A stretch of 64,000 bases of DNA from VRUE01 sp963720805 (GTDB lineage: Bacteria; Actinomycetota; Thermoleophilia; Solirubrobacterales; 70-9): contig CAVRGT010000012.1 of assembly GCA_963720805.1 (NCBI GenBank), positions 328,603 through 392,602 on the forward strand, read 5' to 3'. Shown in pieces: positions 26,226 through 34,964 of this stretch. The position numbers and the translations under genes are program-made. The first letter of the stretch is position 1. The number at the start of each line of letters is the position of its first letter. The notes under the pieces are model-generated. The model was not told the DNA's origin, searched no databases, and was given only the letters and a program-made list of their open reading frames with translations.

Positions 26226-29024
26226 ATGTCCCAGACCGCCACCAGTGCCCCGAAAACCGGTCTCAAGGGCCTCGCGATCGAACGCCGTTTTTCCTCTCCG
26301 GGGACCCATCCCTTCGACGAGATCGAGTGGGAGGTGCGCGATGCGGTGATCGGCAACCCCGAGAGCCCGGCCTTCGAGCAGCGCGGGGTCGAGTTCCCCA
26401 AGAGCTGGTCCCAGAACGCGACCAACATCGTCGCCCAGAAGTACTTCCGCGGCCAGCTCGGCAGCGAGAAACGGGAGTCTTCGGTCAAACAGATGGTCGG
26501 CCGCGTTGCCGGCACGATCTCCGAGTGGGGGCGCACGGGCGGCTACTTCGCCTCCGCCGAGGACGCCGAGGCCTTCGAAGCGGAGCTGACCTCGATCCTG
26601 CTCAACCAGAAGGCGGCCTTCAACTCGCCGGTCTGGTTCAACGTCGGCTTCGAGGAGACACCGCAGTGTTCGGCCTGCTTCATCCTCAGCGTCGAAGACA
26701 ACATGGACTCGATCCTGGGCTGGAACACCAAGGAGGGCAAGATCTTCCGCGGCGGCTCGGGCTCGGGGATCAACCTCTCCAACATCCGCGGCTCGATGGA
26801 GCAGTTGGCCAAGGGCGGCACCGCCAGCGGGCCGGTCAGCTTCATGCGCGGCGCCGATTCTTGGGCGGGCACGATCAAGTCGGGCGGCAAGACGCGGCGG
26901 GCGGCGAAGATGGTCGTGCTCGACGTCGACCATCCGGACATCGAGCACTTCATCTGGTGCAAGGCCGACGAGGAGAAGAAGGCCGAGGCATTGCGCGACG
27001 CCGGCTTCGACATGTCGATCGACGGCGAGGGCTTTACGTCGATCCAGTACCAGAACGCCAACAACTCGGTGCGGGTCAGCGACGACTTCATGGAGTCGGT
27101 CGAGGCCGGCGAGGACTGGGAGCTGACCGCGCGCACCAGCGGCGAGACCGTGAAAACGCTGCCGGCGCGCGACTTGATGAACCAGATCGCCGACGCGGCC
27201 TGGCGCTGCGCCGATCCCGGCGTGCAGTACGACACGATCATCAACCGCTGGCACACCTGCCCGGAGTCGGGTCGGATCAACGCCTCCAACCCCTGCAGCG
27301 AGTACATGCACGTCGACGACTCGGCCTGCAATCTCGCCTCGCTCAACCTGATGAAATTCCGCCGCGAGGACGGCAGCTTCGACGTCGAGGACTTCCAGCA
27401 CGCGGTCGACATCGTCTTCCTCGCCCAGGAGATCGTCGTCGGCTTCTCCAGCTACCCGACCGAGGAGATAACGGAGAACGCCAACAAGTTCCGCCAGCTC
27501 GGCCTCGGCTACGCCAACCTCGGCGCCCTGCTGATGTCCGACGGCCTGCCCTACGACTCGACCGAGGGTCGCAACGTCGCCGCCGCGATCACGGCGCTGA
27601 TGACCGGCCGCGCCTACCGCCAGTCGGCGCTGATCGCCGCCGGGGCAACCGGGCCCTACGAGGAGTACGAGCGCAATCGCGACGCCCACAACGGCGTGAT
27701 GCGGATGCACCGCGACGCCTCCTACGACGTCGACGGCACCGGGATCAAGGGCGAGCTGCTCGAGGCCGCGCAGCGCTCCTGGGACGAGGCGGTCGAGCTC
27801 GGCGATGAACACGGCTACCGCAACGCGCAGGCGACGGTGCTGGCGCCGACCGGGACGATCAGTTTCCTGATGGACTGCGATACGACCGGGATCGAGCCCG
27901 ACTTCTCACTGGTCAAGTTCAAGGAGCTGGTCGGCGGCGGGCAGATGACGATCACCAACCGCTCGGTGCCGCTGGCGCTGCGGACGCTCGGCTACGCCGA
28001 GCCGCAGGTCGAGCAGATCACCGCCTACATCACCGAGAACAGCACGATCGTCGGCGCCCCCGACCTCAAGGACGAGCACCAGCCGGTCTTCGACGTCGCG
28101 GTCGGAGAGCGGGCGATCTCCCACACCGGCCACATCGACATGATGGCCGCGACCCAGCCCTTCATCTCGGGGGCGATCTCAAAGACGGTCAACCTGCCGC
28201 AGACGGCGACGATCGATGACATCGCCGACGCCTACACGCGCGGCTGGAAGGGCGGCCTCAAGGCGCTGGCGATCTACCGCGACGGCTCAAAGACGGCGCA
28301 GGCGCTGCGCACCGACGCCCAGGAGGAAAAGGGCGCCGAGGCCGAGGCCCCTGCCGTCGCCCCGGTGCGCAAGAAGATGCCGCGCGAGCGCGAATCGATC
28401 ACCCACAAGTTCTCGATCGCCGGTCACGAGGGCTACATCACCGCCGGCAAGTACGAGGACGGCAACGTCGGCGAGATCTTCCTCACCGACATCGGCAAGG
28501 AGGGCTCGACGATGCGCGGGCTGCTCAACGCCTTCGCCACGGCGATCTCGATCGGCCTCCAGTACGGAGTACCGCTGGAAACCTTCGTGCGCAAGTTCAG
28601 CTACATGCGCTTCGAGCCGGAGGGCATCACCGGCAACCCGGAGATCCCCTTCGCCAAGTCGATGCCCGACTACATCATGCGCTGGCTCGGCAGTCGCTTC
28701 ATCGACGACACCGACGTGCTCGAGGACCTCGGCATCCTCACCCCCGAGGTGCGCGCCAAGCGCGATGCCGAGACAAGCCAGCTCGGCCTCGGCATCGACA
28801 CCAGCGGCGGCACCGCGGGTCCGGCCAACGGCGGCAACGGAGGGAACGGCAACGGGCAGTCAAAGCCGGCCTCCTCGGCCTTCACCGAAACGCCCCCGGT
28901 CATCCCGGCCAAGATGTCCGGCCTCGAGCTCGGCCCAGCCTGCGAGCAGTGCGGCGGCATGATGCAGCGCACCGGCAGCTGCTACACGTGCAGCAGCTGC
29001 GGCAACAACACCGGCTGCGGCTGA
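26226..29024 (+). CDS. nrdJ: Vitamin B12-dependent ribonucleotide reductase (class II)
   Basis: 932 residues. ATG 26226 is used because AGGAG lies 7 nt upstream. Reduces ribonucleotides using an adenosylcobalamin radical. Catalytic NPCSEYMHVDDSACNLASLN (active cysteine and Asn/Glu residues), PTGTISFLMDCDTTGIEPD, and FSYMRFEPEGITGNPEI in the C-terminal DUF3320-like part. The C-terminus has Cys pairs (CEQCGG, CYTCSSCG, GCG) that act as the redox tail. Length matches the actinobacterial NrdJ. No cobalamin riboswitch is obvious in the 169-bp leader. Confidence 0.97.
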   Translation: MSQTATSAPKTGLKGLAIERRFSSPGTHPFDEIEWEVRDAVIGNPESPAFEQRGVEFPKSWSQNATNIVAQKYFRGQLGSEKRESSVKQMVGRVAGTISEWGRTGGYFASAEDAEAFEAELTSILLNQKAAFNSPVWFNVGFEETPQCSACFILSVEDNMDSILGWNTKEGKIFRGGSGSGINLSNIRGSMEQLAKGGTASGPVSFMRGADSWAGTIKSGGKTRRAAKMVVLDVDHPDIEHFIWCKADEEKKAEALRDAGFDMSIDGEGFTSIQYQNANNSVRVSDDFMESVEAGEDWELTARTSGETVKTLPARDLMNQIADAAWRCADPGVQYDTIINRWHTCPESGRINASNPCSEYMHVDDSACNLASLNLMKFRREDGSFDVEDFQHAVDIVFLAQEIVVGFSSYPTEEITENANKFRQLGLGYANLGALLMSDGLPYDSTEGRNVAAAITALMTGRAYRQSALIAAGATGPYEEYERNRDAHNGVMRMHRDASYDVDGTGIKGELLEAAQRSWDEAVELGDEHGYRNAQATVLAPTGTISFLMDCDTTGIEPDFSLVKFKELVGGGQMTITNRSVPLALRTLGYAEPQVEQITAYITENSTIVGAPDLKDEHQPVFDVAVGERAISHTGHIDMMAATQPFISGAISKTVNLPQTATIDDIADAYTRGWKGGLKALAIYRDGSKTAQALRTDAQEEKGAEAEAPAVAPVRKKMPRERESITHKFSIAGHEGYITAGKYEDGNVGEIFLTDIGKEGSTMRGLLNAFATAISIGLQYGVPLETFVRKFSYMRFEPEGITGNPEIPFAKSMPDYIMRWLGSRFIDDTDVLEDLGILTPEVRAKRDAETSQLGLGIDTSGGTAGPANGGNGGNGNGQSKPASSAFTETPPVIPAKMSGLELGPACEQCGGMMQRTGSCYTCSSCGNNTGCG

Positions 29025-29039
29025 GCCAGAAGCCTTTGG

Positions 29040-29588
29040 CTAAAGCTCGCCACGGGCGGCCTTGAGAGTCTCGATGTCGACGTTATCTTGGGCACGACCG
29101 GCAGCTCGCTTCATCCGGAGTAGGTGGTCGTAGCCACAGAACTTGACCTTGTGTCCGAAAAAGGTTCGCTCGATAGCGTGGGGGACCAGGTCTTTGAAGG
29201 TGCCTTCACCGTCAGGCGCCTCGGCAAAGCTGAAGCTCTGCAACACATCGAGCCGGCCGTGCGGGGTGATCAGGGTCCAATTACCTTCCATCTTCAAGCC
29301 CCGCAGGTCGGGGCGGAGATCGAACTCATCGGCAAACTCATCGAGGCCGATCGATTTTGCGTCGAGCTGATCGAGAGCCGCGGCCAGGCGGCTCAAGTTC
29401 TCCTCGGCAGGATTCGGGCAAATGTCGATGTCCTTCGTTGCCCGTGCAAAGCCGTGTGCTGCGACGGCGAAACCGCCAACGATCAGAAAGTCGACTTCGT
29501 GGCTTGCCAGCACAGCCAGCAGCGGCTCGGGTTTGAGTGGGTGAACGCGACTGGCATGGTCTTCTGCGTTGGGCGAATTGCCGCTCAT
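29040..29588 (-). CDS. Nucleotidyltransferase-fold protein, probable toxin of an HTH pair
   Basis: 182 residues. The nucleotidyltransferase core is visible: VDFLIVGGFAVAAHG followed by RATKDIDICPNP, i.e. GG-x-A...H...R-x-T-x-D-I-D with the metal-binding Asp pair. The C-terminal part (GYDHLLRMKRAAGRAQDNVDIETL) is the usual helical end of DUF6036/AbiEii-like proteins. It starts inside the stop codon of an XRE regulator (ATGA), a typical toxin-antitoxin arrangement. Such enzymes add nucleotides to tRNA or proteins; the target is unknown. Converges on nrdJ. Confidence 0.7.
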   Translation of the reverse strand: MSGNSPNAEDHASRVHPLKPEPLLAVLASHEVDFLIVGGFAVAAHGFARATKDIDICPNPAEENLSRLAAALDQLDAKSIGLDEFADEFDLRPDLRGLKMEGNWTLITPHGRLDVLQSFSFAEAPDGEGTFKDLVPHAIERTFFGHKVKFCGYDHLLRMKRAAGRAQDNVDIETLKAARGEL

Positions 29589-29944
29589 CCGAGGTCCGCT
29601 TCGGACGCCAGTTGGGTTGACATTTCGCTCAGCTGCGCCGTCTGGAGAAGACGCTCCTCCGTGCTCAGTCGATAGTCATAACGAAGCTCTGCGATCGACT
29701 GGTTACTGCCACCCGGCGGGGCCTCTGACAGAGGAAATGTCGAGACACGAAGCGTCTCCCCCAAGGCGTTGAAAATCCGCTCGAGCGTCTCGAGCTTCGG
29801 CGACACCTGATCGCGCTCGATCCGGCTAATCGCCGCCTGGCTTGTGCCCAGACGTTTAGCAAGATCGGCCTGATCGAGCCCACGCTGGACACGAGTATCT
29901 CGTACGAGAGAGCCACATCGGGCTATTCGATCGATCTCGGGCAT
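29585..29944 (-). CDS. XRE-family helix-turn-helix regulator, probable antitoxin
   Basis: 119 residues from ATG 29944. The lambda-repressor-type HTH is DQADLAKRLGTSQAAISRIERDQ, residues about 25-47. The C-terminal tail (RYDYRLSTEERLLQTAQLSE) is the helical extension seen in HTH partners of nucleotidyltransferase toxins. A 7+7 palindrome lies 11 bases upstream of the start, consistent with autoregulation. The longer upstream reading frame is not plausible protein. Divergent from the helicase operon. Confidence 0.8.
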   Translation of the reverse strand: MPEIDRIARCGSLVRDTRVQRGLDQADLAKRLGTSQAAISRIERDQVSPKLETLERIFNALGETLRVSTFPLSEAPPGGSNQSIAELRYDYRLSTEERLLQTAQLSEMSTQLASEADLG

Positions 29945-29954
29945 TTCGACCAAG

Positions 29955-29970
29955 ATATCAAGTTTGATAT
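29955..29970. promoter_or_regulatory. Putative operator of the HTH/nucleotidyltransferase pair
   Basis: ATATCAA-GT-TTGATAT, a perfect 7-bp inverted repeat with a 2-base spacer, in an AT-rich patch 11 bases upstream of the HTH start codon. It lies in the shared divergent region with the helicase operon, so it could also influence that promoter. Confidence 0.55.
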
Positions 29971-30073
29971 ATGACCCAACTGCTCCATGCGGCAACAACA
30001 TCAGTCGCGGCTGAGAATCAAAACGCGCTGCATGATTTGAGCAAACGGCGGGGCCGGTCGATAATGGCCGCCG

Positions 30074-31486
30074 ATGCCATTGCCAGATCTGATCGGCGCG
30101 CAGCGGGAAGTTGTCTGCCTCGACCACAAGGGCCACACCGTAGTGCTGGGGACCGCGGGCTCCGGCAAGACGACCATGGCCGTCCATCGAGCGGCATACC
30201 TGTCGAATCCCGGCACAAACCATTGCGGCCGCACTCTGCTGCTCTCGTTCAACAACAGTCTGCTCGCCTACCTCAAATACTTGCGCCCCCCGCAGCTGAA
30301 CAACGTCGACATTCGCACCTATCACCGCTTTGCACGCGGATACCTGAAAAGCCGAGACGCCATGGGCAGCCACTGGATCTGCCAGAAACCTGAGCCGTTC
30401 GTCGCCAGGGCGCTTCAACAAGCTCAACTGCGCAGTCCAGGCAACCGGTTCCTACAACGACCCCCGCAGTTCTTCACAACCGAGACACGATGGATGGCCC
30501 AACAAGGAGTAACGAGCCTGGACGAATACCTGAAGATTGAGCGGATCGGGCGCGGGGACGAAGGGGCGCTCGGTGCGAAACAGCGTATGGCGATGTTCGA
30601 AGTGTTCGAGGCCTACCGGGCACTACGAGCCGAGAAGGGATACCGGTTCGACTGGCACGACATCGCAACCCGCGTCAGCGAAGAGCTTGCCCAAGACAAC
30701 AGGCCACCCCGCTATCGCCACATCGTCATTGACGAGGGACAGGACTTCTCACCGGTCATGTTGCGCTCGCTCGCCAAAGCGATCCCGGCCGATGGCTCCC
30801 TGACCTTCTTCGGCGACGTCGCCCAACAGGTCTACGGTCGACGGCTTTCGTGGCGCCAAGCCGGCCTCGAGATAAATGCCCCGTGGCGCTTCGAGCGCAA
30901 CTACCGAAACTCTCCACAGATCGCGAAAGTTGGCCTGGCGATTTCCAAAATGCCTTACTTCGCGGAAAAGGCCGACATGGTGGCACCGACTAAGTTTGCA
31001 GCCGAGGGACCAATGCCAACACTGGTCCGCTGTGCCTCGGAGGCCGAGGAGATCGAGTTCGCCATTGAGCAGGCACGCGCGGCCTCCGAGTCCGCCAGCG
31101 TCGCCGTTCTGGTTCGACGTCACGAGGACGAAGCGCCACTCATCCGGGCCTTCAAGCGAAACGGCCGCCGCTTGCACAAGTACATGGCCGACTGGTCCCC
31201 CGACCCCGGCGTCTCCTACGGCGTGGTCCACAACGCAAAGGGGTACGAGTTCGACACAGTCATCCTGGTTGGTCTCAACGAGGAACGCTGGCCCGATCCC
31301 GGCGCAATCGAGGGAGAGGGAGAGGCGGACGCCGAAGCTTCCGATGGACGGCTGCTCTACGTCGGGGTCACCCGTGCGCGCTCGGCGCTGATCGTCACGC
31401 ATAACGGCAACAGGTCCTCTCTGCTCCCAAGCGACCAGAGCTTGTGGACAGAAGTCGAGGCCCGGCCCATGTCCACCCGCTCATGA
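30074..31486 (+). CDS. Short UvrD/Rep-like superfamily I helicase
   Basis: 470 residues from ATG 30074. All SF1 motifs are in order: GTAGSGKTT (Walker A, about 27-35), SFNNSLLAYL, VIDEGQDFSP (motif II, about 220), FGDVAQQVYGRR (motif III), RFERNYRNSPQI (motif IV), VVHNAKGYEFDTVIL (motif V) and YVGVTRARSAL (motif VI). It is much shorter than UvrD (about 720), lacking most of the 1B/2B insertions. No nuclease domain. Its stop overlaps the start of the DarT-like gene (ATGA), so it heads a three-gene operon. Confidence 0.88.
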   Translation: MPLPDLIGAQREVVCLDHKGHTVVLGTAGSGKTTMAVHRAAYLSNPGTNHCGRTLLLSFNNSLLAYLKYLRPPQLNNVDIRTYHRFARGYLKSRDAMGSHWICQKPEPFVARALQQAQLRSPGNRFLQRPPQFFTTETRWMAQQGVTSLDEYLKIERIGRGDEGALGAKQRMAMFEVFEAYRALRAEKGYRFDWHDIATRVSEELAQDNRPPRYRHIVIDEGQDFSPVMLRSLAKAIPADGSLTFFGDVAQQVYGRRLSWRQAGLEINAPWRFERNYRNSPQIAKVGLAISKMPYFAEKADMVAPTKFAAEGPMPTLVRCASEAEEIEFAIEQARAASESASVAVLVRRHEDEAPLIRAFKRNGRRLHKYMADWSPDPGVSYGVVHNAKGYEFDTVILVGLNEERWPDPGAIEGEGEADAEASDGRLLYVGVTRARSALIVTHNGNRSSLLPSDQSLWTEVEARPMSTRS

Positions 31487-32199
31487 CGACCGTCTCCACC
31501 ATGCTGGGCGAGCGCTTGCGCTTGCACAAGATCACCCGACTGTGCCACCTGACCCCAAGTCGAAACCTGGTTCACATCGCCTGCGAAGGCGGCATCTCCT
31601 CAACCGGATTGCTCGAGTCGGATGCGAGTGCCGTCTTCACCCCCCAGGACAGGCTCAGACTCGACCGGCGCCGCAGCCATATCTCCTGCTCGATCCAGTA
31701 CCCGAACGCCTGGTATCTCCGCCAGAAGAAGAATCCAGGCGGCGAAGCCGGCGTCTTCAAGGACTGGGTCGTTCTTGGGCTCAACCCCAGGTGCATGCTC
31801 CGGCCCGACACCCTTTTCTGCCCGGAAAACGCCGCCGGTTCCGGCGGCGCCAACCTGCGAGGTGGAACCGAGGGCTTCGACGCCATGTACGCGGACCTCG
31901 TCGTCGACAGCGCCAAGCGAAGCTTCAGCCGCGAGGGCTCGCGACTCGAGTCCTGCCCCACCAACGATCAGGCAGAGGTGATGATTGCCGACCGAATCCC
32001 GCTGGAGGACATCGAGTCGATCTTCGTCCCCGACACCGCGCAGGCAGCGCGTGTGCACGCTCAACTCGAGCAGGTCGGCGCCGATCCGGCCGGATTTCGC
32101 TACAGGATCGCTGAGAGCTTCTTCAATCCGCCTCGAATGAGCGCCGAAATCCGCAACGGGGTGGCCCCGGCGGAGATCCCATGGAATCCTCCGGGCTGA
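31483..32199 (+). CDS. DarT-like DNA ADP-ribosyltransferase (DUF4433)
   Basis: 238 residues from ATG 31483. Matches the DarT/DUF4433 pattern: KITRLCHLTPSRNLVHIACEGGI (NAD-binding start, His22-Leu-Thr), an Arg-rich helix with RSHISCSIQYPNAWY (residues 64-78), WVVLGLNPRCML, DTLFCPENAA, and the catalytic-glutamate block CPTNDQAEVMIADRIPLEDI (Glu165). The F-C-P-x-N-A-A and Q-A-E-V features look closer to the DarT1 branch (guanine-modifying) than to the thymidine-specific DarT2 branch; this is inference. It would add ADP-ribose to DNA. Overlaps the helicase by ATGA; the ARH gene starts 2 nt after its stop. Confidence 0.75.
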   Translation: MTTVSTMLGERLRLHKITRLCHLTPSRNLVHIACEGGISSTGLLESDASAVFTPQDRLRLDRRRSHISCSIQYPNAWYLRQKKNPGGEAGVFKDWVVLGLNPRCMLRPDTLFCPENAAGSGGANLRGGTEGFDAMYADLVVDSAKRSFSREGSRLESCPTNDQAEVMIADRIPLEDIESIFVPDTAQAARVHAQLEQVGADPAGFRYRIAESFFNPPRMSAEIRNGVAPAEIPWNPPG

Positions 32200-32200
32200 G

Positions 32201-33968
32201 ATGACCGACCCGATGACTTTGACCGACTCGCTCGACCGCGCGCGGTCGCCGATGCTTGCCTCGGCGGTAGGCGACGCACTTGGCTGGCCGATTGAGAACC
32301 GCTCGGGCCTGGTCGGCGGTGTCAGCAGGGTCCAACCCCGGCTCGAGCTGATCAATTGGGTGAGGCGCGAGGGGGGACGCTACGCACCGCACCAGGTCGA
32401 GATCGAGGCCGGCAGTTACAGCGACGACACCCAGCTCACCCTTGCGGTCGCGCGCAGTCGGCTCAGGGGGGACGCGTGGTGGCAGCACTGGACGGACTTC
32501 GAGCTACCTATGTGGCTTGTCTACGAGCGCGGCGGGGGTGGCGCAAGCAAGCGCGCGGCACAGGCGTGGAGCAGAGGAAAGGCACCGTGGTCGGGGGAGC
32601 TCAAAGCCGCTGATCAGGAACGGTATTTCGAGGCCGGCGGAAACGGAGTGGCAATGCGAATCCTGCCCCATGTACTCATTGCCGACCCTGAGGACTTCAG
32701 GGTGCCTGCCGCCGACATCTTCGCCGACGGAGTTTGTACCCACGGCCACCCGAGAGCCCTGGTCGGCGCCCTCGCCCACGGTTACGCACTGTGGCTGGCG
32801 CTCAGCCACAGGTCGGAGCAGGCGCTGGGGTTCGGCGAACTCGTCGAGCTGACAATCGAAGGGGAGCAACACTGGAGTCGCATGCCGTCCCTTCCCCCCC
32901 GCGCTCTCGGTGTGGCAGGAACAGGTGGAGACGACAAGACCACAGTTCAGCGAGACCTGGGAGCGCACGCGGGGAGAGATGCTCGACCTACTCGAGGCCT
33001 GTAGGAATTCCCTCGCCCGTGGATCGCTGGCCGTGGATCGCGAGACGCTCGACGGAATCGGCGCCTTCGACCCCAAGGCAAACGGCGCCGGCACGATCGC
33101 GGCGGCGGCGGCGGCATTCCTCGCGTCCCGCTACGCCTCTCAGCCCGGGCAAGGTCTCACCGCAGCGGCCTTCGCGAAGGGAGCGGACACGGACACCATC
33201 GCGGCGATGGCCGGTGGACTGCTCGGCGCGATTCATCGCGACGGCTGGCTGGCCGGCCTGCGAACTGAAATTCAGGACGCGCGCTACATCGACGCCCTGG
33301 CTGGGGAGCTATCCAAAGGCGCCACCAAGTCCCTCCCCGCCGCGGAGGCTTGGCGCCAGGCCAACCGGAGAGAACTGTGGAACCAGCTCGAAAAGACCGA
33401 GACCGGAGCCGTGCTCGAGCTGCCGGTCTTCGGACATTGCAGACTCGCTCGCATTCGCTCGATACCGACGAAGTCGAGCAACGTGATCAGGGAGTGGGTC
33501 CTCCACACCAGGGAGGGTCTGACGCTCTTCGTCAAGCGAGTCTCGCCCGCAAAAGATCGAGATTCGGTGAGTACGAGTGCCGACCCTCCCTCCCCCGCGT
33601 GGATCGTTTGCCAGACAGCGGACCTTTCACGTTCTGAGCGCTTCTACTCCAAAACGGTCGGGCTCCCGACCAGATCAGATTCGGGTTCCACCAACCGCAT
33701 CTACGTATCGGACCGTCTCGTATTTGAGGAAGCAAGACCGGGATGGCGTCCTTCGGCAAGTCCGAGGAACGAAGCGGATCTTCTCGATCGAGGCCAGGCG
33801 GTCACCTTCTTTCGAAATGAGCACGACCTGGCGGCCACACACAGAAGACTCGTCGAGGCAGCTGAGCACCCGGTGTCAGGCGTAGTCGAGCGCGATGGCC
33901 GCGACGCTTTTCGCTGTGCCGATCCGGACGGCTACGTAATCGAGATTCGCGCCACTCCGTCCAAGTAG
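32201..33968 (+). CDS. ADP-ribosylglycohydrolase (ARH) fused to a VOC/glyoxalase-like domain, one frameshift
   Basis: About 588 residues after removal of one C from a C7 run at 32894-32900; length is one base over a multiple of three. ARH part: LASAVGDALGWPIE, the metal-binding YSDDTQLTLAVA, GGNGVAMRILPHV, and AKGADTDTIAAMAGGLLGA, the second metal site. These are intact, so it should hydrolyse ADP-ribose from a target. From about residue 460 a VOC fold follows (WIVCQTADLSRSERFYSKTVGLP ... FRCADPDGYVIEI). In this operon it is the natural eraser and antitoxin of the DarT-like enzyme; the VOC domain role is unknown. Confidence 0.75.
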
Positions 33969-33993
33969 CCACATTTGTTGCTACATTGCCCTG

Positions 33994-34404
33994 GTGGCAA
34001 TCAGAGTCCAGACCGAGACGGTCGGCCATCGGCGGCTGAAGAACCATCTCTCCGAGGTGCTGCGGGAGACCGTGCAGCAAGGGGAAGCCGTGCCGATCTC
34101 CAATCGCGGCGAGGTCGACGGCTACCTGATGCCACCTGGCGTGATCGAGGAACTGGCGCGGGCTGAGCGATTGCGAGAGACGCTGCCGCTGTTGATGGCA
34201 GCCGCGGCGGCGGGGGCGGCGATCCCCTCGCAGACACTGCGCGATCTTGGGATCGAGATCGCTTTCGACTGGAGAGAGCTCAACCGATTCACCGCGCGTA
34301 CGCCGGTCAGCTTCACCCAGGGCGAGGATGGCGAGGCCTGGATCGCCCTTCCGGATGGTCAACCGGAAGCGTTGCTCGAGGATGAGGCCGACTTCGACCT
34401 GTGA
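33994..34404 (+). CDS. Phd/YefM-like antitoxin
   Basis: 136 residues from GTG 33994. The N-terminal half has the Phd/YefM layout: VGHRRLKNHLSEVLRETVQQGEAVPISNRGEVDGYLMPP, short enough to read as an N-terminal DNA-binding beta-alpha fold. The C-terminal half is acidic (LPDGQPEALLEDEADFDL), as is typical of the toxin-neutralising tail. The downstream 187-residue gene starts inside its stop codon (GTGA). It lies 25 nt after the ARH gene, so the pair may belong to the same transcript. Confidence 0.75.
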   Translation: MAIRVQTETVGHRRLKNHLSEVLRETVQQGEAVPISNRGEVDGYLMPPGVIEELARAERLRETLPLLMAAAAAGAAIPSQTLRDLGIEIAFDWRELNRFTARTPVSFTQGEDGEAWIALPDGQPEALLEDEADFDL

Positions 34405-34964
34405 ACGACGCCTGGTACCTGGACGCGGACCAGTACTACGTCCCCTCCGGGGAGGCGGATGAGCATCCAACTCGCCAAGGCGATCTGGTCGAGGGGCCGA
34501 CGATCGACGGCGAGTCCTGGCACGCGGCTCAGATCGTTCAGCCAACATGCGAGCTTGAAAAGAGCTCGGTCAAAGCGGTTCAGATCGTGCGCGTCAGGCC
34601 ACTCTCCGAGCTTGACGACGACTTCCTGCGAAGCCTGGTGGTCGCCGGGTACAGCGAGCGTGACGGTCAGCGCCGAGTAGCACTGGCTCACACCTTCTTC
34701 CTTCCACCTTGGACCGAGGGCGGAGAGCCGGCCTTCTCGAACTTCCGCGAGATAGTCGCGGTCCCGCGTCAGGCATTCGGGTCGGCACAGCGACTGGCAG
34801 CGATAACCCACGACTGCCGAGTGACCTTTATCCGCCGCTGGCTCTACTTCCGCTTCCGCCTCGGATTCAGCCGCGAGCAGGTGCGTGCCTGGGAGGCCGC
34901 CCGAATTTCAGCCGATGCGGCATTCAAAGGGCCGAAGCCCGAATGGGCCCTCAGCCGAGGATGA
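34401..34964 (+). CDS. Unknown protein partnered with the Phd-like antitoxin
   Basis: 187 residues from GTG 34401, overlapping the antitoxin stop (GTGA). The features I can see are an early RQGDLVEGPTIDG, then VQPTCELEKSS, AVQIVRVRPLSEL and RLAAITHDCRVTFIRRWLYFRFRL. I do not recognise a named toxin family; it is not a PIN, RelE, MazF or Doc sequence. By gene order it is the candidate toxin of the pair, but no catalytic motif proves this. Its end overlaps the convergent P450 gene by 14 bases. Confidence 0.6.
   Translation: MNDAWYLDADQYYVPSGEADEHPTRQGDLVEGPTIDGESWHAAQIVQPTCELEKSSVKAVQIVRVRPLSELDDDFLRSLVVAGYSERDGQRRVALAHTFFLPPWTEGGEPAFSNFREIVAVPRQAFGSAQRLAAITHDCRVTFIRRWLYFRFRLGFSREQVRAWEAARISADAAFKGPKPEWALSRG

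Noticed and set aside
25389..27812. 807-codon minus-strand frame over hemolysin III and nrdJ
   Set aside because: Antisense to nrdJ with its catalytic motifs, and low-complexity Arg/Ala/Gly; a shadow.
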